Shown here: positions 41,373 through 50,742 of the stretch, piece by piece
How positions within the stretch are numbered: position 1 is the stretch's first letter
How the letters are laid out: every line of letters begins with the position of its first letter
Source: Jejudonia soesokkakensis
GTDB taxonomy: Bacteria > Bacteroidota > Bacteroidia > Flavobacteriales > Flavobacteriaceae
Assembly (NCBI RefSeq): GCF_042664795.1
Contig: NZ_JBHTBN010000004.1
Span: forward strand, 62,001-126,000
Direction of reading: 5' to 3'
Length of the DNA stretch: 64,000 nucleotides
Notes under the pieces: generated by a model
Told to the model about the DNA's origin: nothing
Database searches by the model: none
Seen by the model: only the letters and a program-made list of their open reading frames with translations
Translations under genes and position numbers: made by a program

Positions 41373-44147
41373 TTAAAAAATATACTTTAATTGTAAAGAA
41401 GCATTGATACCTCTTTTATATCCAGAAAGAATGACATCTCCTTCAGAAGTGTTTTCACGAACCCTTTCAATATTAGGGTCTAATATGTTTTTTGCGCTAG
41501 CATTAAGTTCAAAATTTTCACCTATTTTATTTCTCCAGATAAAATCTAAAGTAGGAACTGCCTTTTCGACAATATTCCCCAACTGTCCAGATCCTAAAGC
41601 ATCAACACGGTCTGCGAAATAGGAGAACACTAGGTTTACATTAGGTCTGTAATTTCCAAAGACAGGACTATAATTAATGTCTGCATTAATTAGTAGCGGT
41701 GAGGCTCCTTGTAATTCATCTTCATCTCTTACGAATGTTGTACTAAAAGTCCCGTTGATGGTTTTCAAGTCTTGTTTTGTCTCCATTACCGTTACATTTA
41801 GTCCCGCTGATAGCTTTGGTGCCTCATCATCATTATAAAGTATATTTTTCCTTACTTCGACTTCAGCTCCTATTACTTCTGCTTTATCACCCGTTCTGAA
41901 ATAACGTTGCGTCCCGGTAACATCATTGGCAACAACTAAGTTTATTGGATCATTGATTTGTTTTCCAAAAGCTGCAATGGAGAATAATTCACCTCTTCCA
42001 AAAAACCACTCATACTTTAGGTCTACATTAATAATTTCAGAAAAAGAAGGGTCATTTAAGAGATCAGGATTCCCTCCTATACGCTGTGTAACATCTTCAT
42101 ACACATAAGGAGCAACCTCTTTAAATTCAGGGTTAGAAATAGTTTTACTTCCAGCCAAACGAATATTTTGGTCCTCATTTAATGCATATTTTATACTTAA
42201 ACTAGGAAGATAAAAGTTTTCGTAAGAGTTTCTGAAGCCTGGATCGGAAGCTACAATATTAATGACATCGTATACAATTTCTTGATTAAAGGACTCTGCT
42301 CTTAATCCAGGAACAATTGTCCATTTTTCACCCGCATTGATTACAGCATTAATATATCCCGCATAGACATCAAGATTTCCTTTAAAGGTATTTTCAGGAA
42401 GTCCAGGATTATTAGTATTTGATAGGGTTGGTATAGCATTAATAACTTTAGTATTGTATATGGTACCTAGGTTTGAGACATCAAATACCGAATTAAAATT
42501 ATTAAAATCTGTAGCTGGAGTATTGGGTTCTATGAAGTCATATCCATACCGAATATTTTCAAAATAACGCTCTTTAGTTCGCCCTTGGTAACCAAAATTA
42601 AGCGTTACTTTTTCACTTGCTTTATAGGCTACATTTAAGCGGCTATTAAGTTCTTCCTCTTCTACGTTTTGAAAATAGCGCTGGTTATCATAATCATTAT
42701 TATTAAAGAACGATGCATTTGTGGTCGGGTCGTTATCTAAAAAAAGATCATATCGTTCAATACTTACACGCTTACGATCTGGTTGACGCGCAAAAACTTT
42801 ATTATAACCTACACCCCAATCAACTTCAATTTTTTCATCAATTTTGGAAGTTCCAATTATCTGATTTACGAAAATCATGTCTTGTTCAAACTGAACATTT
42901 TGTTGGAAAAATCCACGATCTGTATCTAAAATTGCATCACGATTTGACCCAAGGCCTTTGGTTCCAAAATAGCCAACTTGGTCTGAAGCTCGATTAATAA
43001 ATAAAGAATTAAAACTTACTTTGTGGTCACTACTGGCTCTTAATATAATATTGGCCATCCCTGTTGTCGTTGTAGAATATTCGTATTCTTCAATATTGGG
43101 AAACCTCTTTTTTTCGACAGTGGTATAGTCCACTGCTGTTCCTTCTCTGTATTCAAAATTATTGTCGAATGAACCTGTGAAAAATACACTTAGCTTTCCT
43201 TCATTCCAGACATCCCATGATGTTCCGCCAGAGATACTACCAATACTTCTAATTGGAGTTCCAGCATCTTCAGGGTCAATTCCATGTGATAATACTACTG
43301 CAAAAGGATTGTTGTCATATCTGTTATAATATCCAAAATAACTAGTGCCTTCACTCTTAACAAAATCTTCGCCTATAGCTCTGCTATTAAAACCTGTCCC
43401 TAATTCAATGTCTAAAAAACCTTTTCCAGAATAATCTTTAGCGACGACATCAACATTTCCTGCTGCAAAATCACCATAAAACTGAGTGTCGTATGCCTTG
43501 CTTACCGTAACAAATTGAATGATGTCTGAGGTAAAAAGACCTAAGTCAATATTTTTTCTTTCAATATTGTTAGAGGGAAGTGACAAACCATTATAGGTAG
43601 TAGTTAAATAGCGATCCCCTAGACCTCGTACATAGATATTACTTCCTCCTTCCTGTCTTGAAATACCAGATATTTTTGTAATTGCGCCCGCAGCATCACT
43701 CACTCCTTGCTCAGATAGCTGTTCTGCTCCAATACTTTGTTTAATGGTGGATGCTTTTTTCTGATCTATTAATAAGGCAACTGCACTTTCTCTTTTAGTA
43801 GTCGTTGTAATAACTACTTGATCTAACGCTGCTGCACTCACTCCCATTGGGACGTTTACAGTAGTTACTTTGTTTGCTTCAACAAGTACATCAGGGATTT
43901 CAACAGTTTCATACCCAACAAAACTAAATTCTAAAGTATAGGTTCCAACAGCAAGATTTTCTAATGCATATAATCCATCAAAATCTGAAGTAACTCCTTT
44001 TGTTGTACCCTTAATAATAACATTTGCAAATGCCAAGGGTTCATCATTAAAATCCTTATCAGTAAGTTTACCTACAATACTACCCGTTTCTTGCGCAACG
44101 GATATGCTGGCAAAAGCTAAACATATAATGGTAAAAAGTGTTTTCAT
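41373..44147 (-). CDS. TonB-dependent outer-membrane receptor with carboxypeptidase-regulatory-like domain
   Basis: The frame opens at 44183, but the ATG at 44147 starts the signal peptide (MKTLFTIICLAFASISVAQ), giving 924 residues. Residues 20-110 are the CarboxypepD_reg-like fold (GSIVGKLTDKDFNDEPLAFANVIIKGT). The plug domain follows (VVITTTTKRESAVALLIDQKK, SNIYVRGLGDRYLTTTYNGL), then a 22-strand barrel ending in NASLQLKYIF. It imports a bulky ligand with energy from TonB. The first gene of an operon with the beta-helix lipoprotein, it is preceded by a long array of 11-bp-phased boxes. Confidence 0.92.
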   Translation of the reverse strand: MKTLFTIICLAFASISVAQETGSIVGKLTDKDFNDEPLAFANVIIKGTTKGVTSDFDGLYALENLAVGTYTLEFSFVGYETVEIPDVLVEANKVTTVNVPMGVSAAALDQVVITTTTKRESAVALLIDQKKASTIKQSIGAEQLSEQGVSDAAGAITKISGISRQEGGSNIYVRGLGDRYLTTTYNGLSLPSNNIERKNIDLGLFTSDIIQFVTVSKAYDTQFYGDFAAGNVDVVAKDYSGKGFLDIELGTGFNSRAIGEDFVKSEGTSYFGYYNRYDNNPFAVVLSHGIDPEDAGTPIRSIGSISGGTSWDVWNEGKLSVFFTGSFDNNFEYREGTAVDYTTVEKKRFPNIEEYEYSTTTTGMANIILRASSDHKVSFNSLFINRASDQVGYFGTKGLGSNRDAILDTDRGFFQQNVQFEQDMIFVNQIIGTSKIDEKIEVDWGVGYNKVFARQPDRKRVSIERYDLFLDNDPTTNASFFNNNDYDNQRYFQNVEEEELNSRLNVAYKASEKVTLNFGYQGRTKERYFENIRYGYDFIEPNTPATDFNNFNSVFDVSNLGTIYNTKVINAIPTLSNTNNPGLPENTFKGNLDVYAGYINAVINAGEKWTIVPGLRAESFNQEIVYDVINIVASDPGFRNSYENFYLPSLSIKYALNEDQNIRLAGSKTISNPEFKEVAPYVYEDVTQRIGGNPDLLNDPSFSEIINVDLKYEWFFGRGELFSIAAFGKQINDPINLVVANDVTGTQRYFRTGDKAEVIGAEVEVRKNILYNDDEAPKLSAGLNVTVMETKQDLKTINGTFSTTFVRDEDELQGASPLLINADINYSPVFGNYRPNVNLVFSYFADRVDALGSGQLGNIVEKAVPTLDFIWRNKIGENFELNASAKNILDPNIERVRENTSEGDVILSGYKRGINASLQLKYIF

Positions 44148-44198
44148 TAGTCGTTTAAAATTTCTGCTGCAAAGTAACTTCAAATAGCTAGGTTGGAT

Positions 44199-44260
44199 GT
44201 TACCATGAGATTAACTGATTATCATAATAGCGTTACCTATATGTTACCTAAAGGTTAACC
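44199..44260 (-). promoter_or_regulatory. Six-register 11-bp-phased box array upstream of the TonB receptor
   Basis: On the plus strand, boxes GTTACCA (44199), ATTAACT (44210), GTTACCT (44232), GTTACCT (44243) and GTTAACC (44254) keep a strict 11-bp register; only the box at 44221 (ATCATAA) does not match. The 7-bp box plus 4-bp spacer is the architecture bound by PhoB/OmpR-type regulators. The array lies 52-113 bp upstream of the receptor start, the usual place for an activator. Confidence 0.65.
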
Positions 44261-44329
44261 CTCAAAAATTCTTTTCAGACTTTAAAATGAAGAATCTTAA
44301 CCTTATCTTGCTAAAAAATAAATTAGGGT

Positions 44330-45667
44330 ATGATGCAATGGGAATCGCTATTGTCGCTGCGACGACAAGGCGACACAAACAAACGATTACGTATAGAGCA
44401 GGATGAAACGAGACTAGGTTTTGAAGTAGATTATGATCGTATCATATTTTCTTCAGCCTTTAGAAGCTTACAGGATAAAACTCAGGTAATTCCTTTATCT
44501 AAAACATCTTTCGTTCACACTAGGCTTACTCATAGTTTGGAAGTTTCGGTAGTTGGAAGGTCATTGGGAAGAGCGGTAGGAAAAGCAATTCTTGAAAAGT
44601 ACCCTCATCTAAAATCCGTTCATGGGTACCATTTTAATGATTTTGGTGCTATCGTTGCCGCCGCTTCTTTAGCACATGATATTGGGAATCCGCCCTTTGG
44701 TCATAGTGGTGAAAAAGCAATTGGAGCGTATTTTGCTAACGGAAATGGAAAACGTTTTAAGAAATTACTTTCAGAAAAAGAATATCAGGATCTGGTAGAT
44801 TTTGAAGGAAATGCGAATGGCTTTAAAATTTTAACCGAAACAAAAAACGGAGTCGAAGGCGGATTGCGCCTTTCGTATGCAACTATAGGGGCTTTTATGA
44901 AATATCCAAAAGAGTCTCTTCCTAAAAAACCCACCACTCATATAGCAGACAAGAAATACGGAGTTTTTCAGGCCGACACTTCCTTTTTTAAGGAAGTTGC
45001 AAAAGAACTTGAGTTGTTAAAAAGAGGAGACGCAAAAAATTGTAGCTACTCCAGACATCCATTGGCTTTTCTTGTGGAAGCTGCAGATGATATTTGTTAT
45101 ACGATTATCGATTTTGAAGATGGAATAAACTTAGGGCTTATAGAAGAAGAAATAGCTTTGGAATATTTGATTAATTTAGTAAGAAATACGATTAAAACTG
45201 AAAAATACAATAGTCTTACAAAATCATCAGACAGGCTAGCTTACTTAAGATCCCTCGCAATTAGTACGCTAATAGGCGAAGCAGTAAAAACCTTTATAGA
45301 TAATGAAGAAGTTATATTGAAAGGTGAGTTTTCCGAAGGATTACTTAAAAAAAGCAACTACAAAGCTCAGATTAAAGATATTCTCAAAATAAGTATTCAA
45401 AAAATCTATAAAAGCGATGAGGTGATTGAAAAAGAAATTGCAGGGTACGCTATTTTAGAATCGTTACTCGATGTTTACAGTACTGCTGTAGAAAACATTA
45501 TGAAAGGAGAAGAACGAGAATACGACAAGTTAGTATTAGCAAAAACAGACATACTTATTTCCGAAAATTCAGTCTATCAAAACATGTTGGAATGTTGTAC
45601 TTATATTTCTCGTTTAACCGATGGAAAAGCAATGCAAATATTCCAAAAAATTAAAGGAAATGTATAA
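44330..45667 (+). CDS. dgt: Deoxyguanosinetriphosphate triphosphohydrolase-like protein
   Basis: 445 residues, HD superfamily. The metal-binding residues are in RLTHSLEVSVVGRSLG and SLAHDIGNPPFGHSGE, and the further Asp in VEAADDICYTIIDFED. It hydrolyses dNTPs to deoxynucleosides and triphosphate, limiting the dNTP pool; Dgt is also linked to phage resistance. The start at 44330 is one of two adjacent ATGs. It is transcribed away from the TonB receptor. Confidence 0.93.
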   Translation: MMQWESLLSLRRQGDTNKRLRIEQDETRLGFEVDYDRIIFSSAFRSLQDKTQVIPLSKTSFVHTRLTHSLEVSVVGRSLGRAVGKAILEKYPHLKSVHGYHFNDFGAIVAAASLAHDIGNPPFGHSGEKAIGAYFANGNGKRFKKLLSEKEYQDLVDFEGNANGFKILTETKNGVEGGLRLSYATIGAFMKYPKESLPKKPTTHIADKKYGVFQADTSFFKEVAKELELLKRGDAKNCSYSRHPLAFLVEAADDICYTIIDFEDGINLGLIEEEIALEYLINLVRNTIKTEKYNSLTKSSDRLAYLRSLAISTLIGEAVKTFIDNEEVILKGEFSEGLLKKSNYKAQIKDILKISIQKIYKSDEVIEKEIAGYAILESLLDVYSTAVENIMKGEEREYDKLVLAKTDILISENSVYQNMLECCTYISRLTDGKAMQIFQKIKGNV

Positions 45668-45780
45668 TTTCTGTCTTTTTTATGTTAAAAATTAAAATTT
45701 ATATAAAAAAACAAACCCTTTGTAATATTTTTAGCAACTCTTTAGAAAATCTGAACCCCTATAAATTAAAATTACTTTTT

Positions 45781-48393
45781 ATGAAAAAGATTATTTACTT
45801 CGTGACATTTATGATTACAGCAATCGTAAGTGCTCAAGACTATTCGTCTACAATTAGTGCATATTTAAACAACAATACTTCCAAATTAAATTTACAAGAG
45901 CAGGATGTTCAGGAAATTAAAATATCTTCTAGTGCATATTCTCAAAGTATGAAGCTGGATGTAGTTCATGTCTCTCAGAAGTTTCAGGGTGTTGAAATTG
46001 CAAATACAAGTTCATCATTTGCTTTAAAGAATGGAGTTGTAGTAAATGCTAGTCTTTCTTTTGAAAATAATCTTCAAAGAAAAATAAGTGGAACGACCCC
46101 ATCTTTAAATGCAGCAACTGCTGTTTCAAGAGCTGCTTCAGCATTAGAAATGGAATCTCCTCAGGGATTAGAAGTACTAGAAACCATAGATGCAAATTCT
46201 TTTGTTTTTAATGACGGTGGAATTTCCAATGATAATATTCCTGTAAGATTAATTTATCATAAAAACGATTCTGAACTAACACTTTCATGGGAAGTTGGAA
46301 TCTATACTCAGGATGGAAGTCATTATTATTTAGCTATAATTGATGCTATTTCTGGAGAACTAATACATCAGGGAGATCTAGTTCTTTCTTGTAACTTTGG
46401 AGAAACCCCACACCAACATTCGGCTAATAAAAAGGAAATACCTAGTATTCTTTTTCCTCAAGAAAATACAGAAAGTACTATGATGGTAGATGGTTCTCAA
46501 TATAGGGTTTTCCCCGTACCAGTAGAAAGTCCTATCCACGGCTCTTCTTCATTAGTTATTGAACCTGCCGACCCAGTGGCTTCCCCTTTTGGATGGCATG
46601 ATACAAATGGTGCTACAGGAGCAGAGTTTACAATAACTAGAGGAAATAATGTGTATGCACAGGAAGATTTTGATGGAGATGGTTCAACATTCGGAGATGC
46701 ACCAGATGGAGGAAGTGATTTGGATTTTGACTTTCCTCAAATTTTAGAAACAGCTCCGCGTAATAATATTGAAGGAGCCACAGTTAATTTGTTTTATTGG
46801 AACAATATAATGCATGACATATGGTACCAGTATGGTTTTGATGAAGCCAGTGGAAATTTTCAGGAAAATAATTATGGTAATGGAGGTACAGGAAGCGATT
46901 CTGTGATTGCAGATGCTCAGGACGGTGCTGGTTTAAATAATGCAAGCTTTTTCCCTCCTGGAGATGGTCAAAATGGTAGAATGAATATGTTTCTTTGGAC
47001 GGCACCAGCAGGAACAAGTGAACCATTAACCATAACAAATGGGCCTCTTGCGGGTAGTTATGAGGCAACTACGGCAAGCTTTGGAGCTCCACTGCCAATG
47101 GCTAGTGACCCTATAATTGGTACACTTGCTTTGTCACTTGATGATGATGCGGGTACTTCAACAGATCCTAATGATGCTTGTGACAATATTACAAATGAAG
47201 CAGCTTTAGCTGGAAATATTGCCGTAATTAGAAGAGGAACTTGTGAGTTTGGTGTCAAAATGTTGGCTGTTGAAAATGCTGGAGCGATTGCAGCAATCGT
47301 AGTTACAGATGATAGGCCAATCGGCCCAATGGGGCCTGGTGATGTAGGAAATCAAGTTACAATTCCATCAATAATGATAGCACAGGATACTGGTGAGGCT
47401 ATTATAGCTGCATTAGAAAATGGAGAGACTATCAATGTTTCTCTAAATGAAGATGGTCCATTTCAAAAAGATGGTAGTCTTGATAATGGCATTATTGCTC
47501 ATGAATATGGACATGGTATTTCTACACGACTTACTGGAGGTAGATTTAATCCTGGATGTCTTCAAAATCTTGAGCAAATGGGAGAAGGGTGGAGTGACTG
47601 GTTCGGACTTATGATAACAATTCAGCCTGGCCAAGATGGAACCGATGCAAGAGGAATAGGAACATTTGTTACGAATCAAACTACGACGGGATCTGGTATA
47701 AGACCAACTCGATATAGTACAGATTTTACTGTAAACCCATCTACCTATGCTACAATTGCTACGTACTCAAACAATGAGTCTCCTCACCGTACGGGATATG
47801 TATGGGCGACAATGTTATGGGATTTAAACTGGGCTTTTGTAGATCAATATGGTTTTGATGAAGATTTATATAATGGAACAGGAGGTAATAATATCGTAAT
47901 GCAACTTGTTATGGATGGTCTTAAATTACAAGGCTGTAGTCCTGGATTTGTAGATGGTAGAGATGCTATTTTACAAGCAGATGAATTAATTAATGGCGGC
48001 GCTAATCGATGCTTAATATGGGAAACTTTTGCACGACGTGGTTTAGGAGCAAGTGCAGATCAAGGTAGTGTGAATGATAGAAGTGATGGAACGCAGGCAT
48101 TCGATGTGCCAACAGGACCAGATTGTACTCTAGGAACTGCAGAAAATAATTTTGATAATAACTTCAGAATTTATCCTAACCCATCTAATGGAAATATCAA
48201 CATTAGCTCAATCGTAGCTTTAGATGATGCAAATGTTTCTATATTTGATATCAACGGAAGACAGGTTTATTCAAATGATATGAGCATTCAGGATACTGTA
48301 AATATTAATGCTGGTTCTTTAACTTCAGGTGTCTATGTACTAACAATTTCTAATGATAACTTTACACATACAGCTAAGATTATCATTGAATAA
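45781..48393 (+). CDS. Secreted M36 (fungalysin-type) metalloprotease with PA domain and type IX sorting tail
   Basis: The frame opens at 45682, but the ATG at 45781 starts the signal peptide (MKKIIYFVTFMITAIVSAQ), giving 870 residues. A fungalysin-type propeptide region (about 25-220) is followed by the catalytic domain. A protease-associated (PA) domain (NIAVIRRGTCEFGVKMLAVENAGA) is inserted before the active site. The zinc motif is HEYGH in GIIAHEYGHGISTRL, with the third ligand probably the Glu of EGWSDWFGLM. The C-terminal 75 residues (NFRIYPNPSNGNINISS...TSGVYVLTI) form a T9SS type A sorting domain, so the enzyme is exported through the type IX system. Confidence 0.95.
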   Translation: MKKIIYFVTFMITAIVSAQDYSSTISAYLNNNTSKLNLQEQDVQEIKISSSAYSQSMKLDVVHVSQKFQGVEIANTSSSFALKNGVVVNASLSFENNLQRKISGTTPSLNAATAVSRAASALEMESPQGLEVLETIDANSFVFNDGGISNDNIPVRLIYHKNDSELTLSWEVGIYTQDGSHYYLAIIDAISGELIHQGDLVLSCNFGETPHQHSANKKEIPSILFPQENTESTMMVDGSQYRVFPVPVESPIHGSSSLVIEPADPVASPFGWHDTNGATGAEFTITRGNNVYAQEDFDGDGSTFGDAPDGGSDLDFDFPQILETAPRNNIEGATVNLFYWNNIMHDIWYQYGFDEASGNFQENNYGNGGTGSDSVIADAQDGAGLNNASFFPPGDGQNGRMNMFLWTAPAGTSEPLTITNGPLAGSYEATTASFGAPLPMASDPIIGTLALSLDDDAGTSTDPNDACDNITNEAALAGNIAVIRRGTCEFGVKMLAVENAGAIAAIVVTDDRPIGPMGPGDVGNQVTIPSIMIAQDTGEAIIAALENGETINVSLNEDGPFQKDGSLDNGIIAHEYGHGISTRLTGGRFNPGCLQNLEQMGEGWSDWFGLMITIQPGQDGTDARGIGTFVTNQTTTGSGIRPTRYSTDFTVNPSTYATIATYSNNESPHRTGYVWATMLWDLNWAFVDQYGFDEDLYNGTGGNNIVMQLVMDGLKLQGCSPGFVDGRDAILQADELINGGANRCLIWETFARRGLGASADQGSVNDRSDGTQAFDVPTGPDCTLGTAENNFDNNFRIYPNPSNGNINISSIVALDDANVSIFDINGRQVYSNDMSIQDTVNINAGSLTSGVYVLTISNDNFTHTAKIIIE

Positions 48394-48411
48394 TTTTTTT
48401 GTAGGACAACT

Positions 48412-48442
48412 AAAAAGGGCTCCAATTGGAGCCCTTTTTTTA
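48412..48442. terminator. Bidirectional terminator between the M36 protease and dxs
   Basis: GGGCTCC (48417-48423), loop AATT, GGAGCCC (48428-48434), with A and T runs on the two sides; it overlaps the dxs stop by a few bases. Confidence 0.92.
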
Positions 48443-50221
48443 TAATACATTTTTGATCTGAAAGTAGATATTTTCTGAAGAAATTCCTGACATTTCCTGA
48501 AGCTCATCAGTAGTGCCGTGTTCTATAAAGGTATCTGGGATACCCATTAGAATAACCTTATTTTGATATTTTTTTTCGGAAGCAAACTCTAAAATACTAC
48601 TGCCAAATCCACCCGCTTTTACTCCATCTTCCACCGTTATTATTTCTGAATAGGTGTTGAATATTTGGGTCAATAATACCTCGTCCAATGGTTTGGTAAA
48701 TCGCATATCATAATGTCCAATGGCCAATTTTTCTGAAGTTTCAGTAAAGCGTTCAATCGCTGTAACTACATTGGTTGCCATTGTTCCAAAACTAAGTACA
48801 GCCACCTTATTTCCTTTTTTTAATTCTATTCCTTTTCCGATTTCAATCTCTGTGAAACCCTGCTGCCAATCTATAAGCGTACCTCTCCCTCGAGGATATC
48901 GAATGGCAATGGGAAGTTCCAACCCCTTTTGGGCAGTATATAAGATATTCCGAAGTTCAACTTCATTTCGCGGCGCACAAACAATCAAATTTGGAATACA
49001 TCTTAAATAGGCGATGTCAAAAATACCATGATGCGTTGCTCCGTCTTCACCCACGAGACCAGCTCTGTCTAAACAAAAAATAACAGGAATTTTTTGAAGG
49101 CATACATCATGAATTATCTGGTCATAAGCTCGCTGTAAAAACGTTGAATAAATCGTGCAAAATACATGCAATCCCTGAGTTGCTAATCCGGCAGCAAAGG
49201 TTACAGCATGTTGTTCGGCAATTCCTACATCAAACGCTCTTTCTGGAAATGCATCCATCATATAAGTAAGAGAACTGCCCGAAGGCATGGCAGGGGTAAT
49301 ACCAATTATATTTTTGTTTTTTCTGGCAAGTTCAACCAGTGTCTTTCCAAAAACATCTTGAAATTTTGGAGGAAGTACTTCTTTACTCTTGGGATGTAAA
49401 TCTCCGGTAAGTGCATTGAATTTCCCTGGGGCATGATAGGCGACTTGATTTTCTTCTGCCTGGCGAAGTCCTTTTCCTTTTGTAGTGATAACATGCAGAA
49501 GCTTAGGGCCAGAAACATTTTTTAAGCGTTCTAATTCAGACAGTAAAATTTCCAAATCATGACCATCTACAGGTCCCGAATAGTTAAAATTAAGCGCTTC
49601 AAAGATATTATCTGTTTCTGGAGCACCGTCTAAAGTTACTTTGCTTAAATACTCTTTTAAAGCACCCACGCTCGGGTCAATGCCAATAGCATTATCATTT
49701 AGGATAACTAGCAAATTAGTAGCTGTCATACCAGCATGGTTCAGCGCTTCGAAAGCCATTCCACTAGCAATTGAAGCATCACCCACTACCGCAATGTGTT
49801 GTTTATTAGTAATGCCAGCTAATTTTGACGCAATTGCCATTCCAAGTGCAGCAGAAATAGCTGTACTGCTGTGTCCAGTTCCAAAAGTGTCAAAATTGCT
49901 TTCTGTTCTTTTTGGAAAGCCGCTAATCCCGTTTAATTGTCGGTTGGTATGAAAAATCTCTTTACGGCCAGTTAGGATTTTATGTCCATACGCTTGGTGG
50001 CCCACGTCCCAGACGAGTAAATCTTCAGGCGTATTAAATACATAATGAAGTGCAATGGTCAATTCTACAACACCCAGACTGGCCCCCAGATGTCCTTCCT
50101 TAACCGCAACAATATTGATAATAAAGTCACGTAGCTCCTGTGCAAGTTGTGGTAAGTCTTGCGGTGAAAATTTCCGAAGATCTTTAGGAAAAGTAATGGT
50201 ATCTAACATTGATTTTGACAC
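48440..50221 (-). CDS. dxs: 1-deoxy-D-xylulose-5-phosphate synthase
   Basis: 593 residues. Thiamine diphosphate sites are visible: GHLGASLGVVELTIALHYVF, VGDASIASGMAFEALNHAG with downstream NDN, the pyrimidine domain GDGATHHGIFDIAYLRC, and the C-terminal VEDGVKAGGFGSSI. It condenses pyruvate and glyceraldehyde-3-phosphate, the first step of the MEP isoprenoid pathway. The frame starts with GTG at 50221; the ATG at 50209 (MLDTITFP) is also possible. Alignment of the N-terminus with flavobacterial homologues favours the longer one. Confidence 0.95.
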   Translation of the reverse strand: MSKSMLDTITFPKDLRKFSPQDLPQLAQELRDFIINIVAVKEGHLGASLGVVELTIALHYVFNTPEDLLVWDVGHQAYGHKILTGRKEIFHTNRQLNGISGFPKRTESNFDTFGTGHSSTAISAALGMAIASKLAGITNKQHIAVVGDASIASGMAFEALNHAGMTATNLLVILNDNAIGIDPSVGALKEYLSKVTLDGAPETDNIFEALNFNYSGPVDGHDLEILLSELERLKNVSGPKLLHVITTKGKGLRQAEENQVAYHAPGKFNALTGDLHPKSKEVLPPKFQDVFGKTLVELARKNKNIIGITPAMPSGSSLTYMMDAFPERAFDVGIAEQHAVTFAAGLATQGLHVFCTIYSTFLQRAYDQIIHDVCLQKIPVIFCLDRAGLVGEDGATHHGIFDIAYLRCIPNLIVCAPRNEVELRNILYTAQKGLELPIAIRYPRGRGTLIDWQQGFTEIEIGKGIELKKGNKVAVLSFGTMATNVVTAIERFTETSEKLAIGHYDMRFTKPLDEVLLTQIFNTYSEIITVEDGVKAGGFGSSILEFASEKKYQNKVILMGIPDTFIEHGTTDELQEMSGISSENIYFQIKNVL

Positions 50222-50292
50222 AACACAAAGATACAGTTATTGATAATTGATTAATACCTTATTTTGTAGTTTTGAAATCTGAATACTGAAAA

Positions 50293-50742
50293 ATGATCAA
50301 ACCCTACGACGATGCTTATTTTATGAAGCGTGCTTTACAAGAGGCAGAAACAGCTTACGAAAAAGGAGAAGTGCCTATTGGTGCTATTGTGGTTGTAAAT
50401 AATCAGATTATAGCCAGAGCCCACAATCTTACCGAAACTTTAAACGATGTGACTGCTCATGCCGAAATGCAGGCAATTACTGCTGCAGCAAATTCTTTGG
50501 GCGGAAAATATTTAATAGATTGTACATTATACGTTACCATTGAACCTTGCCAAATGTGTGCTGGCGCGTTGTTTTGGAGTCAGATTTCTAATATTGTGTA
50601 TGGAGCGAGAGATGAGCTACGTGGGTGTATTACAATGAACACAAAGCTTCATCCTAAAACTAAAATGAAAGGAGGTGTTCTTGCTGAAGAAGCTTCAGCA
50701 CTCCTAAAACGTTTTTTTATTGAAAAGAGAAATCTAAACTAA
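50293..50742 (+). CDS. tadA: tRNA-specific adenosine deaminase
   Basis: 149 residues, cytidine deaminase fold. The zinc site has TAHAEMQAI (His and catalytic Glu) and IEPCQMCAGALFWSQ (two Cys). It converts A34 of tRNA-Arg(ACG) to inosine. The length and N-terminal FMKRALQEAETAYEKGEVPIGAIVV are typical. Its stop abuts that of the converging pckA with no gap. Confidence 0.94.
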   Translation: MIKPYDDAYFMKRALQEAETAYEKGEVPIGAIVVVNNQIIARAHNLTETLNDVTAHAEMQAITAAANSLGGKYLIDCTLYVTIEPCQMCAGALFWSQISNIVYGARDELRGCITMNTKLHPKTKMKGGVLAEEASALLKRFFIEKRNLN

